Part shown: positions 1 through 6,240 of the stretch, one piece after another
How positions within the stretch are numbered: the first letter of the stretch is position 1
How the letters are laid out: each line of letters begins with the position of its first letter
Source: an uncultured Clostridia bacterium
GTDB taxonomy: Bacteria; Bacillota; Clostridia; TANB77; CAG-508
Length of the DNA: 15,789 bases
Direction of reading: 5' to 3'
NCBI GenBank assembly: GCA_934167755.1
Contig: CAKPLT010000021.1
Location: 1-15,789, forward strand
Translations under genes and position numbers: made by a program
The notes under the pieces: model-generated
The model's database searches: none
What the model saw: the letters and a program-made list of their open reading frames with translations, nothing else
Told to the model about the DNA's origin: nothing

Positions 1-70
1 ACAGAAGTCAAGCTCCAATGTGCCGAAGATACTTGTGGGTTACCCTGCTGGGAAAATAGGTTGTTGCCAG
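1..70 (+). rRNA. rrf: 5S ribosomal RNA, 3' part (5' end outside window)
   Basis: The first 70 bases match the 3' half of a bacterial 5S rRNA. The AGAAGTCAAGCTC segment follows the usual pattern of helix III and loop B, then come a GCCGA-type segment and the final TTGTTGCCAG that would pair with the missing 5' end. A T-run starts at once after it. About 45-50 nucleotides of the usual 115-120 are missing because the window begins inside the gene. 16S and 23S genes would be expected upstream but are not visible. The 3' boundary is estimated to within a few bases. Confidence 0.9.
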
Positions 71-88
71 TTTTTTTTTATATAAAAT

Positions 89-129
89 AAAAACTACAAA
101 TTAATATTCTTAATTTATAGTTTTTTTTT
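89..129 (+). terminator. Intrinsic terminator of the rRNA operon
   Basis: An 8-bp arm (89-96, AAAAACTA) pairs with 118-125. After a single C/A mismatch, a 7-bp arm (98-104, AAATTAA) pairs with 110-116 around a 5-base loop. Nine T residues follow from 121. The T-run right after the 5S end (71-79) may help processing or termination. On the minus strand the same hairpin lies just past the stop of the HD-domain gene, so it may act in both directions, though the minus-strand U-tract is interrupted. Confidence 0.8.
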
Positions 130-155
130 CTAAATTTTTTTATTACAAAGATGTT

Positions 156-1904
156 CTATCTTTGTTCATCTAAGTCTAATTGAGACAAATATTGTTTATA
201 ATTGTTACCTGTTTTTAGAGGTTGCATATTATATATTGGAGAATAATCATCTACAATTAATGAATAATTCGAAGCATCTATAGACATACTATCCAACTTT
301 CTTATAATTTCATCAGATATACCATAAAACTTTAATAAAGGTATATATGTAAAACAACTATAAAAATCCATTGCTTTTTCATACCAATTATATTTTCTGT
401 TTGGATGATTAGCTAATTCATATATATTCTTAGCGGTGGAGTCATAAATATAAATTGGTTCATTCATATTATATGCTTTTTTATGTATGTGATTAATAGA
501 AATACAATTTTTCAAAATCTTCTTTGTTGATTCTGGAAATGATTGTAATTTATCAAATATATTATTATCAAAAAATAGAGTATTTTCATCTTTAAAATAT
601 TTATTTTTTATTGCACTAGCTGATGCAGTATCTGATTTTATAATTTTTTTTATTTTTTTTAGAAAACTTATATCATCTGCTGAAAGTTGTTCAATACCTT
701 TGCTCTTAATTTGGAGATGGGAATATATTAAATTAAAAAATGCTTCTATACAAGGAATTGTCATTACTGCTAAACTTTTTATGTTTGGGTCTGGGTGATT
801 TTCTGCTATATCTATTATTTCAGAATAAAAAGATATATCATCTAAACCTAATAAAGAGTTTAAGTCAATGCTTGTGATGCTATTGTTTTTCACATATTCT
901 ATAGTTGAGCCTAATCTGTAATTATTATAATCCTTTGTATTTGCGAATGCATCAAAAAATGCATGTATAGTTCCTTCTCGAGCTATAACTAAAGGGGAAG
1001 TATATATTTTCTCATAACCATATAATCTTTTCTCAAGTAATGTTTCTATAGTATTTAAGCAATTACTACTATAAACATCTATGTAAAATCCAGAAGAAGT
1101 AGATGGCAAAATACTGTGAGTATTTGAATCTTGTATTTTTCCATCTGCTCCTAGCTGAACTTGAACTGATTCATAATTAGTATGAGGAAAATGTATAGGA
1201 GTCCCAAAGTAAAAATTATCTCTAGATACATAATCAAGTCTATCAACATCATAGTTGCTTTCATCATGCTCTTTAAAGTTCATAATATTTCTTTCATATA
1301 ATTCACTTAAAACCTTAGGAAGTTCAGGTGAAATTTTACTCAAAACTTGTTGTATTTCTTGGTTTTCTAACATAATACGCTTACCTAAATCTTCATGTGC
1401 CCCCTTGTATGATAGAAGTTCGATTTCCATTAAATGAGACAATGGTAAATGACCAATATCATGTCCAGACATTTTAATTAATTCAGCTAATAAATATGTT
1501 TTTTTGTTGTTTTTTTCAATCATATTTCGCCAATTTTCATTATTAAAATTGTATAAAAATTCTTCAAGCTTTCTATTATATACCCCCTTAGAGTGTTCTA
1601 ATCTATTATGATAGATGTTAGGATATATGTCATTTGCAAGTGCTAGTTGTGAGATTCTTGATAAACGCTGCATTGCTTGTGTATTAAAAAAATTCGCTAT
1701 TTGCTTTGGATAGTATATGTATGGATCTGTATAAGACTGAACTAAAGAGATGTCTAATTCTTTTTGAAGTTCTACAGATTTATCTATTATAAGAGTATCA
1801 TCAAATAGCCAATTAAAAAATTTTTCTATGACTTTTTCTTTTGTATCAAGATCTTCTAAGTTTGTCATTATTTTATTGAATGATATATTATTTAAATATA
1901 TCAA
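156..1904 (-). CDS. HD-domain phosphohydrolase, SAMHD1/dNTPase-like
   Basis: Predicted soluble 582-residue metal-dependent phosphohydrolase; the N-terminal half resembles the SAMHD1/dGTPase branch of the HD superfamily. Visible elements in order are QRLSRISQL (about 79-87), NRLEHSKGV with H104, GHDIGHLPLSH with H148, D149, H152 and H157, AHED with H170 (the position of the SAMHD1 catalytic histidine), and DVDRLDYVSRD with D219 and D221. The metal-binding H...HD...D set therefore looks intact. I recognise no domain after about residue 330. The start is TTG at 1904, chosen because AAAGGAG (1914-1908) lies just upstream and a good promoter precedes it. The spacing is tight (3 nt), but the next ATG (1868, residue 13) has no ribosome binding site. 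The gene is monocistronic, between the rRNA operon and a divergent flavin reductase gene. dNTP hydrolysis is inferred from motifs; another nucleotide substrate is possible. Confidence 0.8.
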   Translation of the reverse strand: MIYLNNISFNKIMTNLEDLDTKEKVIEKFFNWLFDDTLIIDKSVELQKELDISLVQSYTDPYIYYPKQIANFFNTQAMQRLSRISQLALANDIYPNIYHNRLEHSKGVYNRKLEEFLYNFNNENWRNMIEKNNKKTYLLAELIKMSGHDIGHLPLSHLMEIELLSYKGAHEDLGKRIMLENQEIQQVLSKISPELPKVLSELYERNIMNFKEHDESNYDVDRLDYVSRDNFYFGTPIHFPHTNYESVQVQLGADGKIQDSNTHSILPSTSSGFYIDVYSSNCLNTIETLLEKRLYGYEKIYTSPLVIAREGTIHAFFDAFANTKDYNNYRLGSTIEYVKNNSITSIDLNSLLGLDDISFYSEIIDIAENHPDPNIKSLAVMTIPCIEAFFNLIYSHLQIKSKGIEQLSADDISFLKKIKKIIKSDTASASAIKNKYFKDENTLFFDNNIFDKLQSFPESTKKILKNCISINHIHKKAYNMNEPIYIYDSTAKNIYELANHPNRKYNWYEKAMDFYSCFTYIPLLKFYGISDEIIRKLDSMSIDASNYSLIVDDYSPIYNMQPLKTGNNYKQYLSQLDLDEQR

Positions 1905-1933
1905 CTACTCCTTTCTGGCTTTATTTGTAAAAA

Positions 1934-1962
1934 ATTTTACTCTTAAATATCATAAATGTCAA
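1934..1962 (-). promoter_or_regulatory. Sigma-A-type promoter of the HD-domain gene
   Basis: On the minus strand a consensus -35 TTGACA (1962-1957) and a -10 TAAAAT (1939-1934) are separated by exactly 17 bp. Transcription would begin near 1927, leaving a leader of about 22 nt that contains only the AAAGGAG ribosome binding site. This supports the TTG start at 1904. Confidence 0.75.
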
Positions 1963-1969
1963 TTAAATA

Positions 1970-1998
1970 TTGTAAAATATATTAAAAGGTGATAAAAT
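1970..1998 (+). promoter_or_regulatory. Probable promoter of the flavin reductase gene
   Basis: A -35-like TTGTAA (1970-1975) and a -10 TAAAAT (1993-1998) have a 17-bp spacer on the plus strand. The start site would fall near 2005, which places the in-frame GTG at 1989 upstream of the transcript and supports the ATG at 2031. It is weaker than the divergent promoter. Confidence 0.5.
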
Positions 1999-2030
1999 TA
2001 CCTAAATTTAAAAATGAGGTGAGATTAATA

Positions 2031-2609
2031 ATGTCAAAAGTAACATGGAAACCGGGGACTTTTTTATATCCATTACCAGTTGTAATGATATCTTGTGGAA
2101 CTATGGAAAAATCAAACATAATAACTGTTGCATGGACAGGAATTATGAATACAGATCCAGCAATGGTTTATATTTCTGTAAGACCAACAAGACACTCATA
2201 TAATATTATAAAAGAAAGTGGAGAATTTGTAATTAACTTAACTACCGAAGAATTAGCATATGCGACAGATTGGTGTGGGGTAAAAACAGGTGCACAAGTT
2301 GATAAATTTAGAGAAATGAACTTAACAAAAGAACCAGCTAAATTTGTAAAATGTCCTATGATAAAAGAAAGCCCTGTATCTGTTGAATGTAAAGTAAAGG
2401 AGATTAAAGAACTAGGTAGTCATCATATGTTTATTGCAGAAGTATTAGGAATAAATGCTGATGAGAAGTATATTGATGAAAAGGGTGCATTCGATATTTC
2501 TAAGTGTGGTTTGATTGCATATTCAAATGGAAATTACTATTCATTAGGTAAAAAAATTGGGAAATTTGGATTTTCTGTTCAAAAAAATAAAAAAAGAAGA
2601 AAAAAGTAA
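2031..2609 (+). CDS. Flavin reductase-like (FMN-binding) family protein
   Basis: This 192-residue cytoplasmic protein looks like a member of the flavin reductase-like, FMN-binding split-barrel family. Typical features are the N-terminal KPGTFLYPLPVVMISCG segment, NIITVAWTGIMNTDPAMVYISVRPTRHSY (the FMN-phosphate and isoalloxazine contact region), EFVINLTTEELAYATDWCG, and the C-terminal YYSLGKKIGKFGFSV. Members bind FMN and act in electron transfer or flavin reduction; the physiological substrate cannot be read from the sequence. The ATG at 2031 is chosen because GAGGTGAG (2016-2023) lies 7 nt upstream and the predicted transcript begins near 2005. A GTG at 1989 would add 14 residues without family support. 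The protein ends in a very basic lysine/arginine tail after residue 183. No hairpin terminator follows, so some read-through toward rpmG is possible. Confidence 0.82.
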   Translation: MSKVTWKPGTFLYPLPVVMISCGTMEKSNIITVAWTGIMNTDPAMVYISVRPTRHSYNIIKESGEFVINLTTEELAYATDWCGVKTGAQVDKFREMNLTKEPAKFVKCPMIKESPVSVECKVKEIKELGSHHMFIAEVLGINADEKYIDEKGAFDISKCGLIAYSNGNYYSLGKKIGKFGFSVQKNKKRRKK

Positions 2610-2619
2610 TAAAAATTCA

Positions 2620-2648
2620 TTGACATATCAAGAAAAAGGTGGTAAAAT
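2620..2648 (+). promoter_or_regulatory. Promoter of the rpmG-secE-nusG-rplKAJL operon
   Basis: A perfect -35 TTGACA (2620-2625), a 17-bp spacer and the -10 TAAAAT (2643-2648) give a near-consensus sigma-A promoter, as expected for a highly expressed ribosomal protein operon. Transcription should start around 2654-2656, inside the palindrome described next. The leader before rpmG is about 70 nt. Confidence 0.8.
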
Positions 2649-2651
2649 ATT

Positions 2652-2680
2652 TGAGCATATGTATTATAAGCATATGCTCA
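2652..2680. repeat. Perfect 10-bp inverted repeat at the predicted transcription start
   Basis: TGAGCATATG (2652-2661) and CATATGCTCA (2671-2680) are exact reverse complements around a 9-base spacer. The left arm begins 3 bp after the -10 box, so the transcript would start within it. No U-tract follows, so it is not an intrinsic terminator for the flavin reductase gene. It could be an operator for a dimeric regulator or a 5'-terminal hairpin affecting mRNA stability; the sequence alone does not decide. Confidence 0.7.
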
Positions 2681-2725
2681 CATCGTTTAAAAAAGTAAGG
2701 TTAAAAAAGTCGGAGGTGTATTTAA

Positions 2726-2890
2726 ATGGCAGCTAAAGGACCAAGAGAAAATATCATATTAGAATGTACAGAATGCAAAAACAGAAATTATATGACATCA
2801 AAAAATAAAAGAAACAATACAGATAGACTAGAACTAGTTAAGTATTGTAAATTTTGCAAAAAACGTACAACTCATAAAGAAACTAAATAG
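2726..2890 (+). CDS. rpmG: 50S ribosomal protein L33
   Basis: This 54-residue protein has the L33 signature: ILECTECKNRNYMTSKNK near the N-terminus, then KYCKFCKKRTTHKETK at the C-terminus. Cysteines C14 and C17 plus C41 and C44 form two CxxC pairs, so this is the zinc-binding (C+) form of L33. It starts at the ATG at 2726 behind the ribosome binding site GGAGG (2712-2716) and begins with a short basic extension (AAKGPREN) before the conserved core. It is the first gene of the ribosomal/transcription operon, 28 bp before secE, an order common in Firmicutes. It has no membrane segment or signal peptide. Identification is secure despite the small size. Confidence 0.93.
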   Translation: MAAKGPRENIILECTECKNRNYMTSKNKRNNTDRLELVKYCKFCKKRTTHKETK

Positions 2891-2918
2891 TATAAAGCTA
2901 TTTTAAGGAGGAAATAAA

Positions 2919-3389
2919 ATGGCTAAAAAAGATAGTAAAAATGAAAACAAGGCTAAAAAGCATTTTTTCAAAGACTTTAAAGCAGAACTAAAAAAAGTGA
3001 TTTGGCCAACACCAAAACAATTAGTAAATAATACTAGTGCAGTTGTTGCAATAGTGTTAATAACTGCTGCAATAGTATTTGTGTTAGATGTTGTATTCGA
3101 TATGGGAAACAAATATGGAATAAGCGAAATGCAAAGCATAGTTAATGAAAAATATAATAAAGAAGAAGACTCTGATAATACTGATAATACAGACAGTACT
3201 GATAACGGAGAAGAAAATACTGATAATCAAGAAAACACAGATACAGAGAACTCTACTACTGAGGAAACAACAAATGATGGTGATAATTCAACAGTAGAAA
3301 GTTCAAATGAAACTGAGTCAAATACAGAAAATGTTACACCAACAGAAGAAACAACAAATGATGGTGAACAAACTAATCCGGAACAATAA
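2919..3389 (+). CDS. secE: Preprotein translocase subunit SecE with long acidic C-terminal tail
   Basis: SecE is the small clamp subunit of the SecYEG channel in the cytoplasmic membrane. Residues 1-30 are lysine-rich and hold the conserved amphipathic segment ELKKVIWPTPKQ (23-34). One transmembrane helix spans about 39-61, the normal single-span form. Standard single-span SecE ends at about 60-75 residues; this one runs to 156. The extra part (about 81-156) has 26 Asp/Glu, one Lys and otherwise mainly Asn, Thr, Ser and Gln. It contains the octapeptide TEETTNDG twice (114-121 and 142-149) and repeated TDN units. With the usual N-in topology the tail would lie outside the membrane. The frame is open from a good ribosome binding site (AAGGAGG) to a stop 13 bp before nusG, so a frameshift is unlikely. 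SecE identity is secure; the tail's function is unknown. Confidence 0.92.
   Translation: MAKKDSKNENKAKKHFFKDFKAELKKVIWPTPKQLVNNTSAVVAIVLITAAIVFVLDVVFDMGNKYGISEMQSIVNEKYNKEEDSDNTDNTDSTDNGEENTDNQENTDTENSTTEETTNDGDNSTVESSNETESNTENVTPTEETTNDGEQTNPEQ
3164..3386 (+). repeat. Low-complexity repeat region encoding the SecE tail
   Basis: Degenerate ACTGATAAT-like units recur between about 3170 and 3232. A 20-base identical direct repeat occurs at 3264-3283 and 3348-3367, 84 bp apart and in frame. This suggests that the acidic tail grew by local duplication or slippage. Confidence 0.65.
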
Positions 3390-3402
3390 GGAGGTCAAAT
3401 AA

Positions 3403-3939
3403 ATGTCACAAAAAGATTATGATATGTCACCAAGGTGGTATGTAGTACATACATATTCAGGATATGAAAACAAAGTAAAAACTGACCTTGAAAAAACAGT
3501 AAAAAACAGAGAACTTGAAGAATATTTCTTTGATATAGTAGTTCCTATGGAAGAACAAATTGAAATTAAAGATGGACAAAGAAAAGCAAACTTAAAAAAA
3601 GTATTTCCTGGTTATGTTCTAGTTAAGATGATTGTAACTGAAGAAACATGGTATATAGTTAGAAATACTAGAGGAGTAACAGGATTTGTAGGATCAGGAA
3701 CAGACCCAATTCCATTAACTGATGAAGAAATTCGTGCAATGGGATTTGAAGATGCATCAATAAGTGTTGATTATGATGTAAATGATTCAGTACAAATACT
3801 AAATGGACCATTTAAAGATTCAATAGGAACTGTTCAAGAAATAAATAAAGAAAAGCATAAAGTAAAAGTTTTAATATCTATGTTTGGTAGGGAAACACCA
3901 GTAGAATTAGAATTTTCACAAATACAAAAAGTAGATTAA
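3403..3939 (+). CDS. nusG: Transcription termination/antitermination factor NusG
   Basis: NusG binds the clamp of elongating RNA polymerase, modulates pausing and termination, and can couple transcription to translation through S10. The 178-residue length is normal. The NGN domain occupies about residues 10-115, opening with RWYVVHTYSGYENKVKTDLEK and including VFPGYVLVKMIV and VRNTRGVTGFVG. The KOW domain is about 123-178, with VQILNGPFKDSIGTVQEI and a FGRETPVELEF end. The start ATG at 3403 follows AGGAGGT with good spacing. It lies 13 bp after secE and just before rplK, the classical secE-nusG-rplK order, and is surely cotranscribed with them. No unusual insertions are seen. Confidence 0.96.
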   Translation: MSQKDYDMSPRWYVVHTYSGYENKVKTDLEKTVKNRELEEYFFDIVVPMEEQIEIKDGQRKANLKKVFPGYVLVKMIVTEETWYIVRNTRGVTGFVGSGTDPIPLTDEEIRAMGFEDASISVDYDVNDSVQILNGPFKDSIGTVQEINKEKHKVKVLISMFGRETPVELEFSQIQKVD

Positions 3940-3951
3940 AGGAGGCGAAAT

Positions 3952-4386
3952 TTGAAAATGGCAGAGAAAGAAATTTCAAATATGATAAAATTACAAATAG
4001 AGGCAGGAAAGGCAACTCCAGCTCCACCAGTTGGACCAGCTTTAGGTGGTAGTGGTGTAAACATTATGCAATTTGTTAAAGAATTTAATGATAGAACAGC
4101 AAATCAAGCAGGATTTATAATACCTGTTGTAATAACTGTATATAAAGATAAATCTTTTACATTTATTACAAAAGTTCCACCAGTAGCTGTATTAATAAAA
4201 AAGGCAGCTAAAATTGAAAAAGGTTCTGGAAAACCAAACAGAGATAAAGTTGCTAAAATAACAATGGAACAAGTTAAAGCAATTGCTGAACAAAAAATGC
4301 CAGACTTAAATGCTGCATCAATAGAAACAGCTATGAAAATGGTAGCTGGAACAGCTAGAAGTATGGGAGTAGTTGTAGTAGACTAA
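3952..4386 (+). CDS. rplK: 50S ribosomal protein L11
   Basis: L11 binds the GTPase-associated region of 23S rRNA and forms the base of the L10/L12 stalk. The protein has the typical N-terminal IKLQIEAGKATPAPPVGPALGGSGVNIMQF block with its flexible proline-rich linker, and the RNA-binding C-terminal domain including the ASIETAMKMVAGTARSMG signature. Length is 144 residues from TTG at 3952 or 142 from ATG at 3958. AGGAGG (3940-3945) is 6 nt from the TTG but 12 nt from the ATG, so spacing favours the TTG, while the family's usual MA- N-terminus favours the ATG. Start choice is about even. The gene follows nusG by 12-18 bp. Confidence 0.95.
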   Translation: MKMAEKEISNMIKLQIEAGKATPAPPVGPALGGSGVNIMQFVKEFNDRTANQAGFIIPVVITVYKDKSFTFITKVPPVAVLIKKAAKIEKGSGKPNRDKVAKITMEQVKAIAEQKMPDLNAASIETAMKMVAGTARSMGVVVVD

Positions 4387-4401
4387 TAATAAAATAAAAA
4401 A

Positions 4402-4433
4402 GTGGGAGAGTTATATTTAGCTCGTTAAAACCA
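4402..4433 (+). promoter_or_regulatory. Probable L1-binding mRNA site (L1 autoregulation)
   Basis: Just upstream of the rplA ribosome binding site, GTGGGAG (4402-4408) and CTCGTTAAAACCA (4421-4433) can form a helix: UGG with CCA and GAG with CUC, with an asymmetric GUUAAAA internal loop. This resembles the L1 target on 23S rRNA and L1 leaders in other Firmicutes as I recall them. L1 binding here would block rplA translation. The paired segments are short, so this remains an inference. Confidence 0.5.
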
Positions 4434-4447
4434 AAGGAGGATAAAAA

Positions 4448-5131
4448 ATGAAAAAATCAAAAAGATATGTAGAATGTTCTAAATTAGTTGATTCTAATAA
4501 AGAATATGATATTAAAGAAGCATTAGATGTTATAGAAAAAATGCCAAAAACAAAATTTGATCAAACAGTTGAATTACATGTTAAATTAGGTGTAGATTCA
4601 AAACATGCTGACCAACAAGTAAGAGGTACAGTTGTACTTCCAAATGGTACAGGAAAAACACAAAGAGTTTTAGTATTTGCTAAAGGTCCAAAAGCAGACG
4701 AAGCTGAAAAAGCAGGAGCTGATTTCGTAGGAGCAGAAGAATTAATACCAAAAATTCAAAACGACAACTGGTTCGATTATGATGTAATTGTTGCAACACC
4801 AGATATGATGGGTGTAGTTGGTAGATTAGGTAAGGTATTAGGACCAAAAGGTTTAATGCCAAATCCAAAATCAGGAACAGTTACAATGGATGTAGCAAAA
4901 GCAATAAAAGAAATCAAATCTGGTAAAGTTGAATATAGATTAGATAAAACTAACATTATTCACTTAGGATTTGGAAAAGTTTCATTTGGAGCTGATAAAT
5001 TAGTTGAAAACTATGATGCTATAATGGGAGCTATAATAAAAGCTAAACCAGCAGCAGCTAAAGGACAATACATCAAAGGTGTATCTATATCAACAACAAT
5101 GGGACCTGGACTTTCTATTAACCAAAAATAA
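4448..5131 (+). CDS. rplA: 50S ribosomal protein L1
   Basis: L1 binds helices 76-78 of 23S rRNA and forms the mobile L1 stalk at the E site; in bacteria it commonly also represses its own mRNA. The 227-residue length is standard. Recognisable blocks are FDQTVELHVKLGVDSKHADQQVRGTVVLPNGTGK (about 37-70), the middle domain with DVIVATPDMMGVVGRLGKVLGPKGLMPNPKSGTV (about 110-143), and the C-terminal KGQYIKGVSISTTMGPG signature. The ATG at 4448 has a strong AAAGGAGG site upstream. It lies 61 bp after rplK, the gap holding the probable L1 site, and is followed by the L10 leader. Confidence 0.96.
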   Translation: MKKSKRYVECSKLVDSNKEYDIKEALDVIEKMPKTKFDQTVELHVKLGVDSKHADQQVRGTVVLPNGTGKTQRVLVFAKGPKADEAEKAGADFVGAEELIPKIQNDNWFDYDVIVATPDMMGVVGRLGKVLGPKGLMPNPKSGTVTMDVAKAIKEIKSGKVEYRLDKTNIIHLGFGKVSFGADKLVENYDAIMGAIIKAKPAAAKGQYIKGVSISTTMGPGLSINQK

Positions 5132-5144
5132 TTTATATATAATA

Positions 5145-5244
5145 ATGACCAAAGACAGTAGGCAATAAAATAAGACCTACCGAGGTATATTGAGATGAAC
5201 ACAATCTTTATGCCTCGAATTATTTGGCATAGGGATTGTTTTTT
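5145..5244 (+). promoter_or_regulatory. L10 leader with attenuator controlling rplJ-rplL
   Basis: The segment beginning CCAAAGACAGTAGG and reaching CCTACCGAGGT matches the L10 leader architecture. GTAGG (5158-5162) pairs with CCTAC (5176-5180). Next to it, CGAGGTATA (5181-5189) can pair over 9 bp, with one U-G pair, with 5209-5217. That antiterminator takes up bases 5209-5214 of the terminator's left arm, so the two structures exclude each other. In Bacillus subtilis, L10(L12)4 binding to this leader promotes attenuation; the same logic is inferred here. It gives the stalk proteins separate feedback control inside the longer operon. Confidence 0.85.
5201..5244 (+). terminator. Attenuator terminator in the L10 leader
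   Basis: A continuous 14-bp stem (5201-5214 with 5226-5239, two G-U pairs) with an 11-base loop is followed by six T residues (5239-5244). It lies 42 bp before the rplJ start and its left arm overlaps the antiterminator helix, so it is conditional, not constitutive. Confidence 0.88.
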
Positions 5245-5285
5245 AATTTAAAATATAAAAAATACATCTAGGAGGTGAATTATAA

Positions 5286-5786
5286 ATGGCAAGTGAAAAA
5301 ATCTTAAACCAAAAGAAAGAAGAAGTATCAAAATTAGCTGAAAAAATGAAAGAAGCTAAAATAATACTTTTAACAGATTACAGAGGAATTAATGTAGCTG
5401 ATGTAACAGAATTAAGAGCTGAACTAAGAAAATCTAATTCTGAATATACAGTAATCAAAAATAATATAACAAGAAGAGCATTAACTGAAGCTGGAATTGA
5501 AGGACTAGAAAGTTTATTAGAAGGTCCAACAGCAGTTGTTATGAACAATGATGATTACTTAGAAACAGCTAAAGTAATATACAATTATAGTAAAGATAAT
5601 GATTTTTACAAAATTAAAGGTGGTGTAATTGATGGAAAAGTAATGACAGCTGAAGAAATAATAACTTTAGCAAAATTACCATCAAGAGAAACATTACTAT
5701 CTATGCTTGCTGGTGCATTACTTGGAAATATTTCAAAACTTGCAGTTGCACTTGATCAAGTTAAAGCTCAAAAAGAAAATGCTTAG
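5286..5786 (+). CDS. rplJ: 50S ribosomal protein L10
   Basis: L10 anchors L7/L12 dimers to the ribosome through its C-terminal helix and binds 23S rRNA next to L11 through its N-terminal domain. At 166 residues it has normal length. The family pattern is visible in EVSKLAEKMKEAKIILLTDYRGINVADVTELR (about 13-44), YTVIKNNITRRAL, LEGPTAVVM, and a C-terminal helix from about 135 that would carry the L7/L12 dimers. The ATG at 5286 follows AGGAGGTGA. Transcription into this gene depends on read-through of the upstream attenuator. rplL follows after 85 bp, long enough to suggest separate translation initiation at a high rate, as expected for the multicopy partner. Confidence 0.96.
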   Translation: MASEKILNQKKEEVSKLAEKMKEAKIILLTDYRGINVADVTELRAELRKSNSEYTVIKNNITRRALTEAGIEGLESLLEGPTAVVMNNDDYLETAKVIYNYSKDNDFYKIKGGVIDGKVMTAEEIITLAKLPSRETLLSMLAGALLGNISKLAVALDQVKAQKENA

Positions 5787-5871
5787 TTTATCTATGCAAT
5801 TTATAAAAATATGAAAATAATTAGAGTAGCGAGCTTATATCGCTTAGAAATAAAAATAGGAGGATTTTAAA

Positions 5872-6231
5872 ATGAGTAAAGAAGAAATGATAGAAGAAAT
5901 CAAAAAAATGACAGTAGTAGAATTAGCTGATTTAGTAAAAGCTATAGAAGAAGAATTTGGAGTATCTGCAGTAGCAGCAGCTGCACCAGCAGCAGCAGGA
6001 GCTGCAGCAGCTGAAGAAAAAACTTCATTTAATGTTGTATTATCAGCAGCAGGAGATCAAAAAATCAAAGTTATCACAGCTGTTAAAAATGCATTAGGAT
6101 TAGGATTAAAAGAAGCTAAAGAAATGGTTGATGGAGCACCAAAAACATTAAAAGAAAATGTTTCTAAAGCTGAAGCAGAAGAATTAAAAGCTAAACTTGA
6201 AGAAGTTGGAGCAGTTATTGAATTACAATAA
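5872..6231 (+). CDS. rplL: 50S ribosomal protein L7/L12
   Basis: L7/L12 is the multicopy stalk protein that recruits and activates translational GTPases (EF-Tu, EF-G, IF2, RF3). The 119-residue protein shows the three expected parts: an N-terminal dimerisation helix pair (1-32), an alanine-rich flexible hinge (about 33-49), and the globular C-terminal domain (52-119) with LGLGLKEAKEMVDGAPKTLKENVSKAEAEELKAKLEEVGA. The ATG at 5872 has AGGAGG upstream. The 85-bp gap after rplJ holds a small 5-bp hairpin (5828-5832 with 5840-5844) of unclear meaning. A strong terminator follows, so the unit ends here instead of continuing into rpoB. Confidence 0.97.
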   Translation: MSKEEMIEEIKKMTVVELADLVKAIEEEFGVSAVAAAAPAAAGAAAAEEKTSFNVVLSAAGDQKIKVITAVKNALGLGLKEAKEMVDGAPKTLKENVSKAEAEELKAKLEEVGAVIELQ

Positions 6232-6240
6232 TTTATAGAT

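Noticed and set aside
1989..2030. GTG start at 1989 extending the flavin reductase by 14 residues
   Set aside because: It lies upstream of the predicted transcription start and has no clear ribosome binding site, while ATG 2031 has GAGGTGAG at good spacing.
2903..3139. Minus-strand open frame opposite secE
   Set aside because: Shadow frame of secE; no ribosome binding site or recognisable domain, and secE is certain.
3170..3367. Repeats considered as a possible CRISPR or tandem-repeat array
   Set aside because: The units are degenerate, irregularly spaced and in frame within secE; they encode the acidic tail.
5828..5844. Small hairpin AGCGA/TCGCT between rplJ and rplL
   Set aside because: Only 5 bp with no U-tract; not enough to call a terminator or regulatory site.
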